From positions 209,487,934 through 209,551,933 of the forward strand of contig CP136063.1 in assembly GCA_032622095.1 (NCBI GenBank): DNA of 64,000 nucleotides. The letters run 5' to 3'. Position 1 is the first letter of the stretch. Every line of letters starts with the position of its first letter. Under the pieces are notes generated by a model that made no database searches, had not been told where the DNA came from, and saw only the letters and a program-made list of their open reading frames with translations. Source of the stretch: Siphonodentalium dalli. Its lineage: Eukaryota; Mollusca; Scaphopoda; Gadilida; Siphonodentaliidae. Below are positions 51,850-62,954 of the stretch, piece by piece. The translations under genes were made by a program, and so were the position numbers.

Positions 51850-52770
51850 TTTATTTAATTGTGTCGGTATTTGTAATTTACTTTGATGGTTTTTGCCACT
51901 AGAGTGCAATGGCATACATACTTGATGTCATTCTAGTCAAAATAGTAATTTAACCCAGTTGGTATATATAATATGGTATCATTGGCAACCAATCGTGTTC
52001 ACTGCCTTTATATGAACGATGTCTATATTGTTCTATAAATATGTCAAACAACTCGTACGTATTACTAAGACTAGCATTAGTGTAATAGATCAACTTGAAA
52101 TAACAGAGATATTCTGTCCGTACACATAACTATTTCAGCGATGGATGAACTGAGATTTGATATCTATAATTTTGTTATCGATCTCTCTCAAACGAGGGGC
52201 CAGCACCCGTGGTTCAAACTGTTGTTGGTAAGACACCACAACACATGCCAAATGTATGATGGGCGCAAGTATAGGCAGCTCCAGTGAATGCATTCTAGTT
52301 TTATTTTATTTTCAACTTTGCTCAAAATAAATATGAATACCCCCCAGACTTCTTCTCCTTGTTTGTATAGTACTATAAAATAACAAAACTATAAAGTACA
52401 TAATATTAGAATATAGTATATTTTATTGTTTTATTGAATAAAACATGAAAAAATTTGATTTGATTCGGCATAAGTTTGTTTTGGCTATGACCTAATTGAA
52501 GTGTGGTATAATTTCCGGTTTAACAGTAAAAGCGATGTGTCCGTTTTATGGAAATGAATCAGTTTACATGGACAATAAAATATGATGCATATTAATTTTG
52601 CAAAATCAATCAAATTAAAATGGTCAGGGGTGTCGGAATAGGGGCGGGTGGATCACCAGAAATACAGGTCTTTTTTATTTTGGCCGTACATGTATCTTCG
52701 ATCACCGCAATGATAATGCACCAATAACAAAGATTATTGATTGGCTATTTCTTCCGCTTAGTTCATTAAC
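51850..52770. other. Element interior, no gene seen
   Basis: AT-rich sequence with no recognised motif. The 110-codon frame at 52778-53110 just after it has a hydrophobic stretch (FVTTFASVFLPLLMGVVTLG) but no support as a gene. Confidence 0.4.
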
Positions 52771-54007
52771 CAATTTATTGCACAAATTATGCAAGATCGA
52801 GGTGCAATCATATCAACAAATTGATGTTCATGCACGATCTCCTTCATCTTCAAAGTTGTTTGATTTCGTGACCACTTTTGCTTCCGTATTTCTTCCTCTC
52901 CTAATGGGAGTCGTCACTTTGGGAATATTTCTTGTAATGGATGCCAGCGGTTTATCCAATCTGACAAGACGTTGTAACCTTGTGTCCTTAACCTTCAGAA
53001 ATACATTCCAGGTAAATTCATATGCAGAAGCAGCAGTTTTATGTAAACAATTCGTAAGTTTGATAAAAAGTTTAATCTATCTCATAAAAGGCTTAATCAA
53101 AGTGCCTTAGATCGCACCGCGGCTGTTTTAATTAGTTGTACCGAAGATGTTTCTGTGAAGCTTCACGTGCAGTCTACTAATAACTAATGAAATTAAATTC
53201 ACATTGCGATATTTCACGTTAGGTGTTGAACTGAAGGAACAGACTGAAATCACATTTAAAATTTAGCTTGATTTAGCTACAGTATGTGAGCTCAAATGAG
53301 CTATTTAGCTCATTTGGCACCTGTGGCCGACCTGGTGGTACACAACTAATGAAAGTCAATTCAATTTGAGCTTTTTCAAGATATACCGGAAATTAATCAA
53401 GATGTGTAATTCACATTCAAAATGTAGCTCAATCGGGCGATGCTATTGATAGACAAACTAGCTACATGTACGTAGCCCATTTTGAATGGATCCAGGCCCA
53501 CTCGTCCCAGGGCCAACTCGGTCCAGGCAGTTTTTTGGGCGAGCTGGCCCAGCTTTCAGGGTTGAGTTGGCCCGGGTATTAAATTTGTGTTAAGTTAATA
53601 TATATTAATTTCTTACGTTCAGATGATGATATATTTCAGAGTTATGTCCATCAATTTTGACATTTTGATTACTTTAGGCACGTTTGTTTGCAAAGATAAT
53701 AGCCAGTATATCACACTAGTCGGTTTGAACGATAAACCGGCGAATTCATAAATAACAATAATGAACTGTTTTCACATTCTGAATATTAAAGATTCTCTTA
53801 TTCTCTGAGTTCATCTCACTATCTATGGATGTAGGGAAACCCATTCCTATCAAAACAATAGAATCAGGATGTTTACACAGTAACCAGTCGACTAATCACA
53901 CCTCACACTTCAGAGGGTGAGATGGCTTCAGAACGTGTGATAGATAATCACTTTCATATGCCGACCACATACAGTATATAAGCAGTGCAATTATTATCTG
54001 ACATCAT

Positions 54008-54061
54008 AGAGTGGGGTGAAGGAGAAGATCCCTCGGCGCTTTGCGCCCAACCACTATCCTC
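54008..54061. other. 54-bp insertion next to the PHD exon
   Basis: The 887-bp relative at 57743 lacks these bases. TCTGACATCAT is repeated on both sides (53997-54007, 54062-54072). The inserted AGAAGATCCCTCGGCGCTTT resembles, in reverse, AAAGCGCCGAGAGGCC at 61581 and AGATCTTCTCCTTCACCCT at 61749. It sits about 22 bp 5' of the ATG. Confidence 0.65.
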
Positions 54062-54082
54062 TCTGACATCATAACCACAAAG

Positions 54083-54247
54083 ATGTTCCGTTGCATAAAG
54101 TGTTTTAGCGAAGTGAGACCACTCCAGCATGCGCTTCAGTGCGACGATTGCCTCCAGTGGCAGCATCGACTCTGTGATTCTGGCATCGACCATGTTGAAT
54201 ATAAGCGGGCGATGAAAGGGGACATCGAGATCGACTTCCGATGTTAG
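54083..54247 (+). CDS. PHD-like zinc-finger first exon of a MULE-type gene
   Basis: ATG at 54083 opens MFRCIKCFSEVRPLQHALQC, then DDCLQWQHRLCDSGIDHVEY and KRAMKGDIEIDFRC before TAG. C-x2-C, C-x2-C and W-x-H-x2-C spacing is that of a PHD-like finger. From memory, FLYWCH/MULE proteins of molluscs begin with such a WQHR.C module ending in D.(R/K)C. The frame stops right after the module and no good GT donor lies before the stop, so here it is either truncated or a stand-alone small protein. A shortened copy is at 57999-58060. Confidence 0.6.
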   Translation: MFRCIKCFSEVRPLQHALQCDDCLQWQHRLCDSGIDHVEYKRAMKGDIEIDFRC

Positions 54248-54249
54248 CT

Positions 54250-57240
54250 GTAACCTTAACGATTCGTATAATTAAAGACTTTCATCATATATAAGGCAGA
54301 CATAACTATAATGTGCATTCCGTGGGATATTTGCTTCAGGGCCCCATTCCAGTCCACGTCTGTCACTAAATTACACTGGCATCAATTTCGTATAAACTGT
54401 AGAATTTTAGCCCCCCCTCCCCACCCCGGCATCGAGGCTGTATCTTCTGTTTTGACATATCCTGACTGTTCGCAGCGTTGTGTCGTGGATCGTGCCCAAT
54501 CTTCCATATTTGATATCAACATATTATATGTCCATGTCACATTAGATATGACACCAAGTGCGAATGAAGAGTGTGAGACTGTGCGCTTGTGACTGTGAGA
54601 TAGTTCTCTCCTCCCGCCCTTGAAGTATCGTATGCTAATGTATGTCTGTGATATTCCGTGTATGTTTTGCTATTCAATTAAAAAAAAAAAAGAAAAAAAA
54701 AATCCTAGCTACGTTATTTAATAGTGAGGTGGTCCCAGGAGTTAGTATCAAAGGTTGCTGCTTCAACTGGTCGCAGGCTGTTCTTCGGAAGGTGAGCGAC
54801 TATGGGATTCGTACACAGCCGATACACCAGAACTGACCACAGGCGCATTCATAAAGAAATAATTATCACTACTACCCAACTATCCAATCCAGGGTTTCCA
54901 CCAGGGGGAAATAAATGAGTCCGTATTGGAGAAACACATAACGCACTTAAAAGTAGCCATTTCCTTGCACCTGAGTGTCCCACAAAGCAATCCAAAGCTA
55001 CATATATTATGCAAGTCGATCATTTCTGTGGGTGCATTAATTCTGTTGATGGTATACAAATAATTAATCATGTAATTACGTACGTATAAGACTGCCGTCT
55101 GATTGAATACTCTATAAATAACGAACTACGAGTTACAGTGTTTACACATTTATAACTTACAATAAGATATCATGAATATAAACACTAAAAAGCATCTACG
55201 CATTGACCAATAATACCAATTAAGGAGAATTGAATAAATTATTTTTTAGAATTTCAAGTAGCGTCCGTGGAAATTAAACTGACAGGATTATGTACATGTA
55301 TTCTGTCAAACGTAAAACTCTTTGTGTGCTGTGACGTCATACTGCAGGGTTTGTCTGGAGTATTTTTTTATAGCGGCGAAATACGAATGGTAGCGAAGTC
55401 TTTCACTCGTAACGCATAGCTTGTTCAATAGTCTGTTTAGGCCAACAACTGACGATCGACCGCAGCTATAGAACAGAGTTTTAGCCAACGTTTTATAAAA
55501 TATAATTGAGTTTCGGCTGGAAATGTGAACATGTGCGTCGTTGATTGTGCTTGGGGACCCAGGCGGGACAACGAAACTATTATTGACTGTACTTTAACTT
55601 TATCTCCATATTGGGGGGGGGGGGGGGGGGGAAGGGTATGTGTTTGTGTTTATCCTCCATGCGTGTAATATGGCTCAAATGAATGGTGTTGTCACTATGA
55701 ATTCGCGCTATAAAGACAGGACAGGTTCCGTATTATTGTGAAATAAATCACTTTGGGATTTTGTTGAGTATGCATGGCAATATACGCATAATAATCAACA
55801 CACGTAGAGAATCACATGTTTTTTTCAGGAACTTCACTGACATCGAACTCAAAACAAATGATAATGTGACCGTGCTATTTTATATACCAAATCAGTATAT
55901 GCCTTTATTACATGCTACACATGTATACTAACTAAGTTATTAAACCTAACTCACTAATATACATTTTATAGCCGCATTGTAATCATTTCATTCCGCGTAC
56001 TTGGTTCATTCCATGTCGCGCTATTCCGTTCTGCACATTCCCCGTTTTCTAGTCTTATCGCTGATCTGTATTTTGCTATTTCCTATTTCTACTTTCGCCC
56101 AATATCTCATCCACTCTATTCTCTACCTTTTATTTACCGCCCAATCTGAGATCTAACTATCGGACACTGAGGTGTTTTAGCCAATTACAGGTAGGCTTAT
56201 TTACCGCGCTTTCTCAGTCCGTATTTCGTCACCAAGGTGTAAACATCGCTACATCGTATAACACTCTCAGTGTTATCCTAATTTCTTCATGCTCGAAGAA
56301 TGTTTAATAAGTTTAAGAAGTAATACTATGTTATGACATCTGACCTATGCTTTCCAAAGGATGGTATGTAATATTTGTTATATGTTGTCACCCGTTATTA
56401 TAGCTTGTATTTTAATAATATTGTCTTCGGTTTTGAAACTTTAGTGTTGTCACATTTGCATAAATATATTTGCCCCATAATGTTTGGATGTTGGAAATCG
56501 CACGCTGCGTTCATAATCTACCTTTTATACTAGCATGTAGGTTTTATTTCTAACTGTTCGTCACAGTTAGGATTGTGTCAAAATAGTTGTTTATATCGAC
56601 AATAGGGAAGTTGGTTTTTGACACAATCACATTTCACATATTTATTAATATCCATACTGGATATTTATTCGGCAGCAACTACAACCTATGTATTTGTTCA
56701 CCAGGGTCCTTTTTCTCGTTGGACATCTCTCGATTGATGTTGGATGTTCGATGTTGTGATGTTGCTGTCAAGCTGTCTGTGTAGATGTTATGTGATGTCA
56801 TCCATGTGTCTTGTGATGTTTGGATTGTGTTCCGTTTAGTATTGCATGATGATAAGTATCGAATAAATGCATGATGAAGACTTTTAAAGGTAGGCTCAGC
56901 TTTCTATAGACCCTGCCAGATGTTAAGACTCAGAGCCCATAAATGTTTGTGATAGCGACATGGTTCACTTAAGACCCACCCCTGTGCTCTACCACAATAA
57001 TACAGCAATAAGATAAATGATCAACATTGAGTAGTTTCATCCACGAAAATCCCGTGCATAAAAATGTCCCGACTCAGCAATTGGGTGTTCTTTGATCCAA
57101 TTATGTAATTGTACGATAGGACGGGGTCTTCGAGTCTGAGTAGTTTCATCCATGGAATCCCGTGCACAAAAACATCCGTACTCAACAGTCCGGCATTCTT
57201 TGATGTTACCGCAACATGTATTACGCTGTATCTAATGTCG
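54250..57240. other. MULE-like element interior, no other gene
   Basis: About 3 kb with no recognised exon. Frames of 60-95 codons lack motifs. The expected FLYWCH and transposase parts are absent. Confidence 0.45.
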
Positions 57241-57429
57241 CTATTTGACCCGCTTTTTCACCAGTATTCTGTTTAACCCCCGAACTCCCGTTGCAGCCAA
57301 ATTTATTTTACGACATATTGCTACTGACATTTGGTACATGCATGAATCAAACAGATCATCTGCGAGGGGAATGGGTCCGTGTGACGGACCCGCAGCCGGA
57401 AACCCTGCCAATCTACATGTATCTCCTGA

Positions 57430-57461
<32 letters not shown>

Positions 57462-57500
57462 AGAGGGAGAGAGAGAAAAAGAAAGAGGGAGAGAGAAAGC
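57430..57500 (+). repeat. (GA)n microsatellite
   Basis: AG dinucleotides grade into GGGAGA and GAAAGA purine runs. A shorter version occurs at 58462-58490 in the deletion derivative, so the tract belongs to the right end of the family. Frames through it (57245-57643) are spurious. Confidence 0.9.
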
Positions 57501-57742
57501 AAACAAAGACACCAAAGAAAAACAACTTAAATAAGACATTATCCCTTGGACCGAGTTGGCCCGGAACAAGCTGGCTCGGGGCGAGCTGGCCCAGGTCAAC
57601 TGGACCGAGTTGGCCCTGGGCGAGCTGGCCCGTTTCCTTTTGAATGTGTCATTGTGTGTCTGACCTGTCAGACTCAAGATATGTCTATACTATACAATAG
57701 GAGGCCCCCACCCCCCATGGAATACGGAATACCACTTAACAC

Positions 57743-58629
57743 GGATCCGGGCCCACTCGCCCCAGGGCCAGCTCGCCCCAGGCCGTTTTTGGAGCGAGCT
57801 GGCCCACCTTTCAGGGGCGAGCTGGCCCGGGTATTACAATAGAAGCAGGTTGTTTACACAGTAACCAGTCGACTAATCACACCTCACACTTCAGAGGGTG
57901 AGATGGCTTCAGTGTGATAGATAATCACTTTCATATGCCGACCACATACCGTATATACATGTAAGCAGTGCAATTTTTATCTGACATCATAACCACAAAG
58001 ATGTTCCGTTGTATCAAGTGCGGTAGCGAAGTTAGACCACGATTGCCTCCAGTGGCGAAGGGTCCAGTCTTCGCAGCCTCTGCGACTATGTACAACGGCA
58101 GTGGCTCGACTCAAGCACATTTTCGATCTTGAAGGTGTGTATATTTAATTCAACATTCCAAATTCATTGATATTCAACAACATTCAATGATCAGTGATCA
58201 ATGACCTATGGGATTCCCACACAGCAGATCCACAAGAACTGACGACAGACCTGTGCATTTTCTGAAGAAATGTGCTAGATTATATCTTAAGAGCAAAGCA
58301 TCGAGAGGAGCGGAGGCCAACTGATTGTGGAGAATAATTCATCATCCATTCATTCATATTCCGTTATATTAGTCGTCGTATTTTTACATATTCATTCACG
58401 TATTCAATAAATAATTATCACTGCTACCCAACTATCCAATCTATCTCCCGACATCCCTTTGGCTTAGAGAGAGAGGAAAGAGAGAGAAAGCAAGCAAAAC
58501 GACCCCAAAACGACAACTTAAATAAGACATTATCCCTTGGGGCGAGCTGGCCCGGGGCGAGCTGGCTCGGGGGGAGCTGGCCCAGGTCAACTGGGGCGAG
58601 CTGGCCCTGGGGCGAGTGGGCCTGTTTCC
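57743..58629 (+). mobile_element. Deletion derivative of the 53488 MULE-like element
   Basis: TIRs GGCCCACTCGCCCCAGGGCC (left) and GGCCCTGGGGCGAGTGGGCC (right) match exactly in reverse over at least 32 bp. The left interior equals 53870-54120 with a truncated PHD exon. The right interior equals the GA tract and CAACTTAAATAAGACATTAT of the larger copy. CTTAACAC occurs at 57735-57742 and 58637-58644; an extra CTTAAGG separates the right end from its repeat. It is nested inside the element at 57700-58849. Confidence 0.8.
57999..58060 (+). pseudogene. Truncated PHD exon
   Basis: ATGTTCCGTTGTATCAAGTG starts MFRCIKCGSEVRP, then jumps to CGATTGCCTCCAGTGG with a deletion of about 23 bp relative to 54083-54247. 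The finger is destroyed. Confidence 0.75.
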
Positions 58630-58859
58630 CTTAAGGCTTAACACAGAGGGTGGAATACGGAATACCAGTTAACAGCCATATGGAATACATACATGTAAAA
58701 ATATATGAAAACTTCATTTTTTTGAAGGTCGGCGTACGAATACCGGTATTTTTGGAATACCGAATACCTCCTAACAGAGGGGCCGGAATACGGCGTACCT
58801 CATAACAGGGCATGGAATACGGCGTACGAAAAAGGGGGGTGGGGCCTCCTATAGTGATT

Positions 58860-59900
58860 GACAATACTGTTGTCTACTGCCCATGGACTTTCAAAGCCAA
58901 ATTTATCGTTGGATATAAGTTATTGCGACTTACACATCCCTATATAAATTGTTTTATGATTGTTATATGATAATAATTTATTTTCAAATTCAAATTGTTA
59001 GTTGTCAAATTCAAAAATGCTGTTGTGATTATCATTTTCCTTCACCTCCTTGACTAAGATACATGAAACTGACACGTTTATTAAATACCGGTATACTGAC
59101 CTGTAGTCATAATTATATCACAACAACGCTCATGTGCAAATACTTAGTATTTTTATTCTTTAAAAAACTAATTATTTTCATATTTCGAGCGAAAGCGGAA
59201 GTTTACAGATTACGCGCGAATTTTCGTTCCAAACTTCGTACTATTATTATTCTTCGTACCGTACCAATTCAATAAGTTTTTATTTGATATTATCGAATAA
59301 TAACATGTTATATACAACAGGAATCAGCTAGGACCCCACACAAGCTGGGCTTATGAGGGCAGGACCCTTATACAAATATATTACATTAATATTATTTTGA
59401 TATTAAAGTTGCTATGTATATTTACAGGTGGTGCAATGGTGTGCGACAATTATAAAGGTTTTGGGGATGGGTATGGAAGGGGTGTGGGCATGGGGAGGGG
59501 AGGGGGTGTGGGCATGTTACAGTTCACAGTATATATAGTATGGCCTACATTTTTAAAGATGCACAATCCGAATTAACGCTCCCAAATTACTATTTCTTTG
59601 GCTTCGGGGTAAAAAATAATTTATTCGAGGGGAGGAACCCACCCATCAAAGCTCAGAGTTATTTTTTTTTAATTTGTTATTTGGCCGAGATATGTAAATT
59701 TGGCGGCCTGGCAAATATTCGTCAAGTCGACGGTCTCGAGCCAAATTGCCGATGAAGACGGATAACTCTAAAATCAAGTGGATTTGGGTGCTAGAAATTT
59801 ACAATCCGGATAAGTTTCGTTGAACAAAATGTTGATAAATAACACGTTTTGGGCAATTTTATACTATATATTTAATGACTGTGTTTAGCATTATTTTTTG
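58860..59900. other. No gene seen
   Basis: AT-rich with short palindromic AATAAT-type runs, a GGGGTGTGGGCATGGGGAGG repeat near 59479-59512, and no supported exon. Confidence 0.4.
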
Positions 59901-59914
59901 TTCAGTTGCACTTT

Positions 59915-60010
59915 TTCCCCGAACATTTCCCAACCGGACATTTCCCCACTTTCAAAAGCGGACATTTCCCCAACGGGACATTTACACACCGGACGTTTAC
60001 CCACCAGACA
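59915..60010. repeat. CCGGACATTTCCCCA minisatellite
   Basis: Five to six units of ACATTTCCC(C)AACCGG / GGACATTTACACACCGG type, 17-22 bp each. It lies immediately 3' of the TE ORF's shared tail (60050-60170, minus strand), so it may be a terminal or subterminal repeat of that element. Confidence 0.65.
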
Positions 60011-60170
60011 TCGAAGTTTATTGGGGATTTAATTGGGAGTGACATCGGAAGGAAATTTGGAAGGGCGGAACCCCTCCCCTATACAACCCACTTATGAATT
60101 ATAGTGTGTGTTATTATTAACATAACAGTGAGATGGTGGGATATGATCTAGACTTTTGTTTTTATTTTAC

Positions 60171-60772
60171 TTAGAACTTCTTCCCTTTGTTTTTTCTTCT
60201 TTTTTTTTCGATATCAGTTTTTGTTGTGCTTTCATTCTGGAAAACGGCTGCTGTTCTTTCTTGATTTTTGTCGAATTCTTCAGTGAAGGTATATATACTT
60301 GCCCTTTCATGTCCTATACTGCAGCCAAATCCCGCTGGGCAGATCGTATATAGCCTCCCACACCTCCGCATCAGAGACAGTGGAGCTGGTGGTTCTGCAT
60401 GGTGGCGGTGGTGTTTTTTGTGCTGTTGGTGGAGATGGGGGACACAGGGTCTTGATGGAATTCCGGTGTCCGAGGTGGTATACGGTATATAGCATGTCCA
60501 TCTCCACCTCGAAGTTTGCGACAGGGACGTCCGGGTTACATCGGCGTCCCTGTCTCCACTAGCATTGATGACGACGATATGGGCATCCGGGGTGACTTCG
60601 GCGTTCCTGCTGGCTGGTGTAATGTCGATGACATCTGGATCAGCTGCCAAGTGGGGGGAGCTGGGCGTCTCTCAGATCGCCCCTGTTTCCACTTGGCCCG
60701 CCTGATAGTGTCTGCGTCCCTTTTCCTCCGGGAGAGGGTCTGCTTCTTCTGATCGCAGATCGAGGTTTCCAT
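60171..60772 (-). pseudogene. Uncharacterised TE-associated ORF (copy 2, frameshifted)
   Basis: Homologous to 602-1139. From 60772 one frame gives DQKKQTLSRRKRDADTIRRA, KWKQGRSERRPAPPTWQLIQ. A frame change near 60620 continues with VIDITPASRNAEVTPDAH and NASGDRDADVT, and another near 60540 leads to a basic tail. The upstream GATCTGCGATCAG could be an acceptor near 60744. At least two frame changes make it non-functional. The basic RR.RDA..IRR motif is of unknown role. Confidence 0.5.
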
Positions 60773-60849
60773 ACCAGATGGTATGTCGCTGGTGGTTTCC
60801 TGTGCAGTTACCGTCAGCAGAGGGTACTCGAAGCAATCTGTTATTCCAC

Positions 60850-61440
60850 GGACAGATGCACGATTAAGCCTGGAGCCCTAAAATATAGCCTGCTGTAGAG
60901 TCCAGCTAATGCATCTATGTACAACGTGCAGTATGTCCAAGGCTTATTTATGTTGAAGCAACAACCAGATTAAAAAATGCATAAATATCGCGCTTCATAT
61001 ATATACATGCAGGTATTGATATAGTTACGAATTGAATTATTAATCTTTCATTCTCTTTTTGGTAAGGGACGCCATTAGATAATTTAATGTTATATTAAGC
61101 ATATAATCCTATATACATAATTATGCTGGTGTCATAAAGATCTATTTGGTCAATTACCCAAACCGATGCACATATATATAGCCTTAAATCGATTAAAATT
61201 CGGAAAGTTGCTGAATATCTAGCTTCTTATAGGACTTCTGAATCAACTATACACATTCTCAGTACATGCACTTATTTATTTATTTATTTTTTGCTTTGTT
61301 AATCACGTGAATTTTCTTTGTAATTTGTATTTTGTTGAGTCGGACTTATAATACGTCTTCGTACCTGCAGCTATAATTATGTTGTCTGGCTCATTGCTTA
61401 TTTTTTTTATTTGCAATAAACCTATTTATACCAACAACAA
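60850..61440. other. No gene seen
   Basis: AT-rich spacer between the TE ORF copy and the shared block at 61541. Nothing recognised. Confidence 0.4.
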
Positions 61441-61540
61441 AAATATCGGCTATAACAAAGCAGAGCGGATTAACTTCATAATTCTCTGCCAGGTCCAAAA
61501 TAGACCGAATAGCTTGGGAGGCTGAGTGGCGATCGAATAT

Positions 61541-61618
61541 ATATGTGGGTGGTTTGGGGGTGGCTGGCCCAGGGATTGTTGAAAGCGCCGAGAGGCCCTT
61601 TCCTTAATCCCGATCGAA
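61541..61618. repeat. Dispersed repeat block, copy 2
   Basis: Matches 152-230: GTGGTTTGGGGGTGGCTGG, then GCGCCGAGAGGCCCTTTCCT and TAATCCC. See the first copy. Confidence 0.7.
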
Positions 61619-61938
61619 GGACGACCACACAACATATATACAGCTACCCAAAACCATGCAGTCAGCGGGAACAGCAACAAGAGACAATGCAAGCACTGCC
61701 GGCGGCTAATAAAATGCAGAGAAGTTGTAGTATGGTCGAAAAGATCGAGAGATCTTCTCCTTCACCCTCAATGTGTTGTTTTGATGTTATTTTGCATAAC
61801 AAAAGCCCATCAAAAGTCTATCATGTCCGTCCGTGCATGGCAAATTGTTGATTGGATAGAGCCCACGAGTTTTAATAAGGGGTGGAGGGTGCCCGAGGTG
61901 TCCCTGACGAGGTTGATGTTGTTGATGATGGTGCTGAG

Positions 61939-62104
61939 CACAGGGGCCTGTAACGCGCTCCGCTGTCCGCCCCCTTTTGCGCTGCCCATATACACCGCTT
62001 CTATATACGCGCCTGCTTCACGCGAAGCATGCGCGTATATAGAAGCGGCGTATATGGGCAGCGCAAAAGGGGGCGGACAGCGGAGCGCGTTACAGGCCCC
62101 TGTG
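61939..62104. repeat. 166-bp near-perfect palindrome
   Basis: Arms of about 81 bp (left from CACAGGGGCCTGTAACGCGC, right ending GCGCGTTACAGGCCCCTGTG) with roughly two mismatches and a 2-4 nt loop at TTCACGCGAA. It is GC-rich, unlike its surroundings. It lies between the MULE-type gene and the shared block. It could extrude as a cruciform, and such structures are often unstable in cloning. Confidence 0.92.
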
Positions 62105-62148
62105 ATGCTGAGCGAGCCTGGAGTGGTGTGCTGAAATGGAGGATTGTC

Positions 62149-62308
62149 AGACGATTGGGACCTTGGACAATTGGGACCTCGGACGATTGGGACCTTAGAC
62201 GATTGGGACCTCGGACGATTGGGACCTTGGACGATTGGGACCTCGGACGATTGGGACCTTGAGTCAGGACGATTGGGACCTTGAGTCAGGACGATTGGGA
62301 CCTTGAGT
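62149..62308 (+). repeat. GACGATTGGGACCT minisatellite
   Basis: Nine units of GACGATTGGGACCT(T/C)G, first with 16-bp period (alternating TTG and TCG, one TTA), then 23-bp units with an added AGTCAG. It begins 45 bp after the palindrome. The 77-codon frame through it is a repeat translation. Confidence 0.92.
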
Positions 62309-62319
62309 AATTGATTTCT

Positions 62320-62900
62320 TCAGTTATATATAAGAAATTATTCACAAACCCTGCAACTATTAATTCCGATTCTTAGCGGCCATGACGGCACTGCACGTGA
62401 CCATGTTTACTAATTTCAGATTTATATTTAGTGCGGTGTGACGTAATTTGGGGGAAATTATAAGAAATTATAAGTATGGTATATTAGTTTAAAATTAAAT
62501 TTTATTTATGTAACGGAATTAACAAATATAATAATGATATAATACAAAACAATAATGACGATGGTATTTGATAATCTCATTGGTCATTGACCTGGTGGAG
62601 AGCATAGACCAGCATACATCTTACTGGTCGCTTGATCTCTCAGTCTCATTCTGCCGAACGGGTGCATATAGCTTCGAAATTTCTTTCAGCAGCGACACCG
62701 TCTGAAATGCTTAAACACCCTGTCACGATCTGTGTATGCAGCCTGTAAGGAAAGGTAAGAAATATTAATAACAGATAAATGTACTTGTGATTTTAATTAT
62801 TCTTTGTGAATTTATATTATATTACCGGTAATTCGTTATTTAATTCGTTATTTAATTCGTTATGTACATGTTATTAAATATACAATTATAAATTATACAT
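62320..62900. other. No gene seen
   Basis: AT-rich, lies 3' of the MULE transposase exons on the minus strand. Later transposase exons might be expected here but none was recognised. Confidence 0.4.
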
Positions 62901-62954
62901 TCTTTAAATGACAATAAAAATATATATACGTTGTGTGCAAAGGTTAAAACTTAC

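Larger units (their letters stand above)
49883..53336. mobile_element. 3.45-kb inverted-repeat element
   Basis: The left arm (49883-50030: AGGTCGGGCACATGTGTCAA, ATGAGATAAATAGTTCATTT, GAGCTCACA, TTCAGTTCAACACCTAACG) is matched in reverse by 53150-53336 (CGTTAGGTGTTGAACTGAAG, GAGCTCAAATGAGCTATTTA, GCTCATTTGGCACCTGTGGC). It encloses the GAGCGGTATACCGCTC palindrome array and a 110-codon plus frame (52778-53110) that I do not recognise. The TSD is unresolved. A large foldback or TIR element is the simplest reading. Confidence 0.6.
53488..57637 (+). mobile_element. MULE-like element with PHD exon, 4.15 kb
   Basis: The direct repeat TTTTGAAT(G) flanks it at 53480-53488 and 57638-57646, an 8-9 bp duplication. 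Both ends carry inverted minisatellites: GGATCCAGGCCCACTCGTCC..GCCAACTCGGTCCAGG on the left, GGGCGAGCTGGCCCGTTTCC on the right. A PHD-type exon lies near the left end. A G19 run (55613-55631) and a (GA)n tract (57430-57500) are inside. The duplication length and the exon suggest a Mutator-like element with the transposase part deleted. Confidence 0.75.
57700..58849. mobile_element. TA-flanked TIR element hosting a nested MITE
   Basis: TIRs GGAGGCCCCCACCCCCC and GGGGGGTGGGGCCTCC are flanked by TA (57698-57699, 58850-58851). Subterminal repeats of GGAATACGG(A/C)(A/G)TAC occur on both sides. Once the nested element 57743-58629 is removed only about 260 bp remain, a typical mariner-like MITE size. 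TA duplication suggests Tc1/mariner; this is inference. Confidence 0.75.

Noticed and set aside
52778-53110. 110-codon frame as a membrane protein gene
   Set aside because: Only a hydrophobic stretch is seen; no homology, splice support or codon evidence.
55613-55631. G19 run as a regulatory G-quadruplex
   Set aside because: A single homopolymer in a transposon interior; length is uncertain by sequencing and no function can be argued.
57241-57677. Overlapping frames of 79-132 codons on both strands
   Set aside because: They run through the (GA)n tract and GC-rich terminal repeats and give low-complexity RE/LS peptides.
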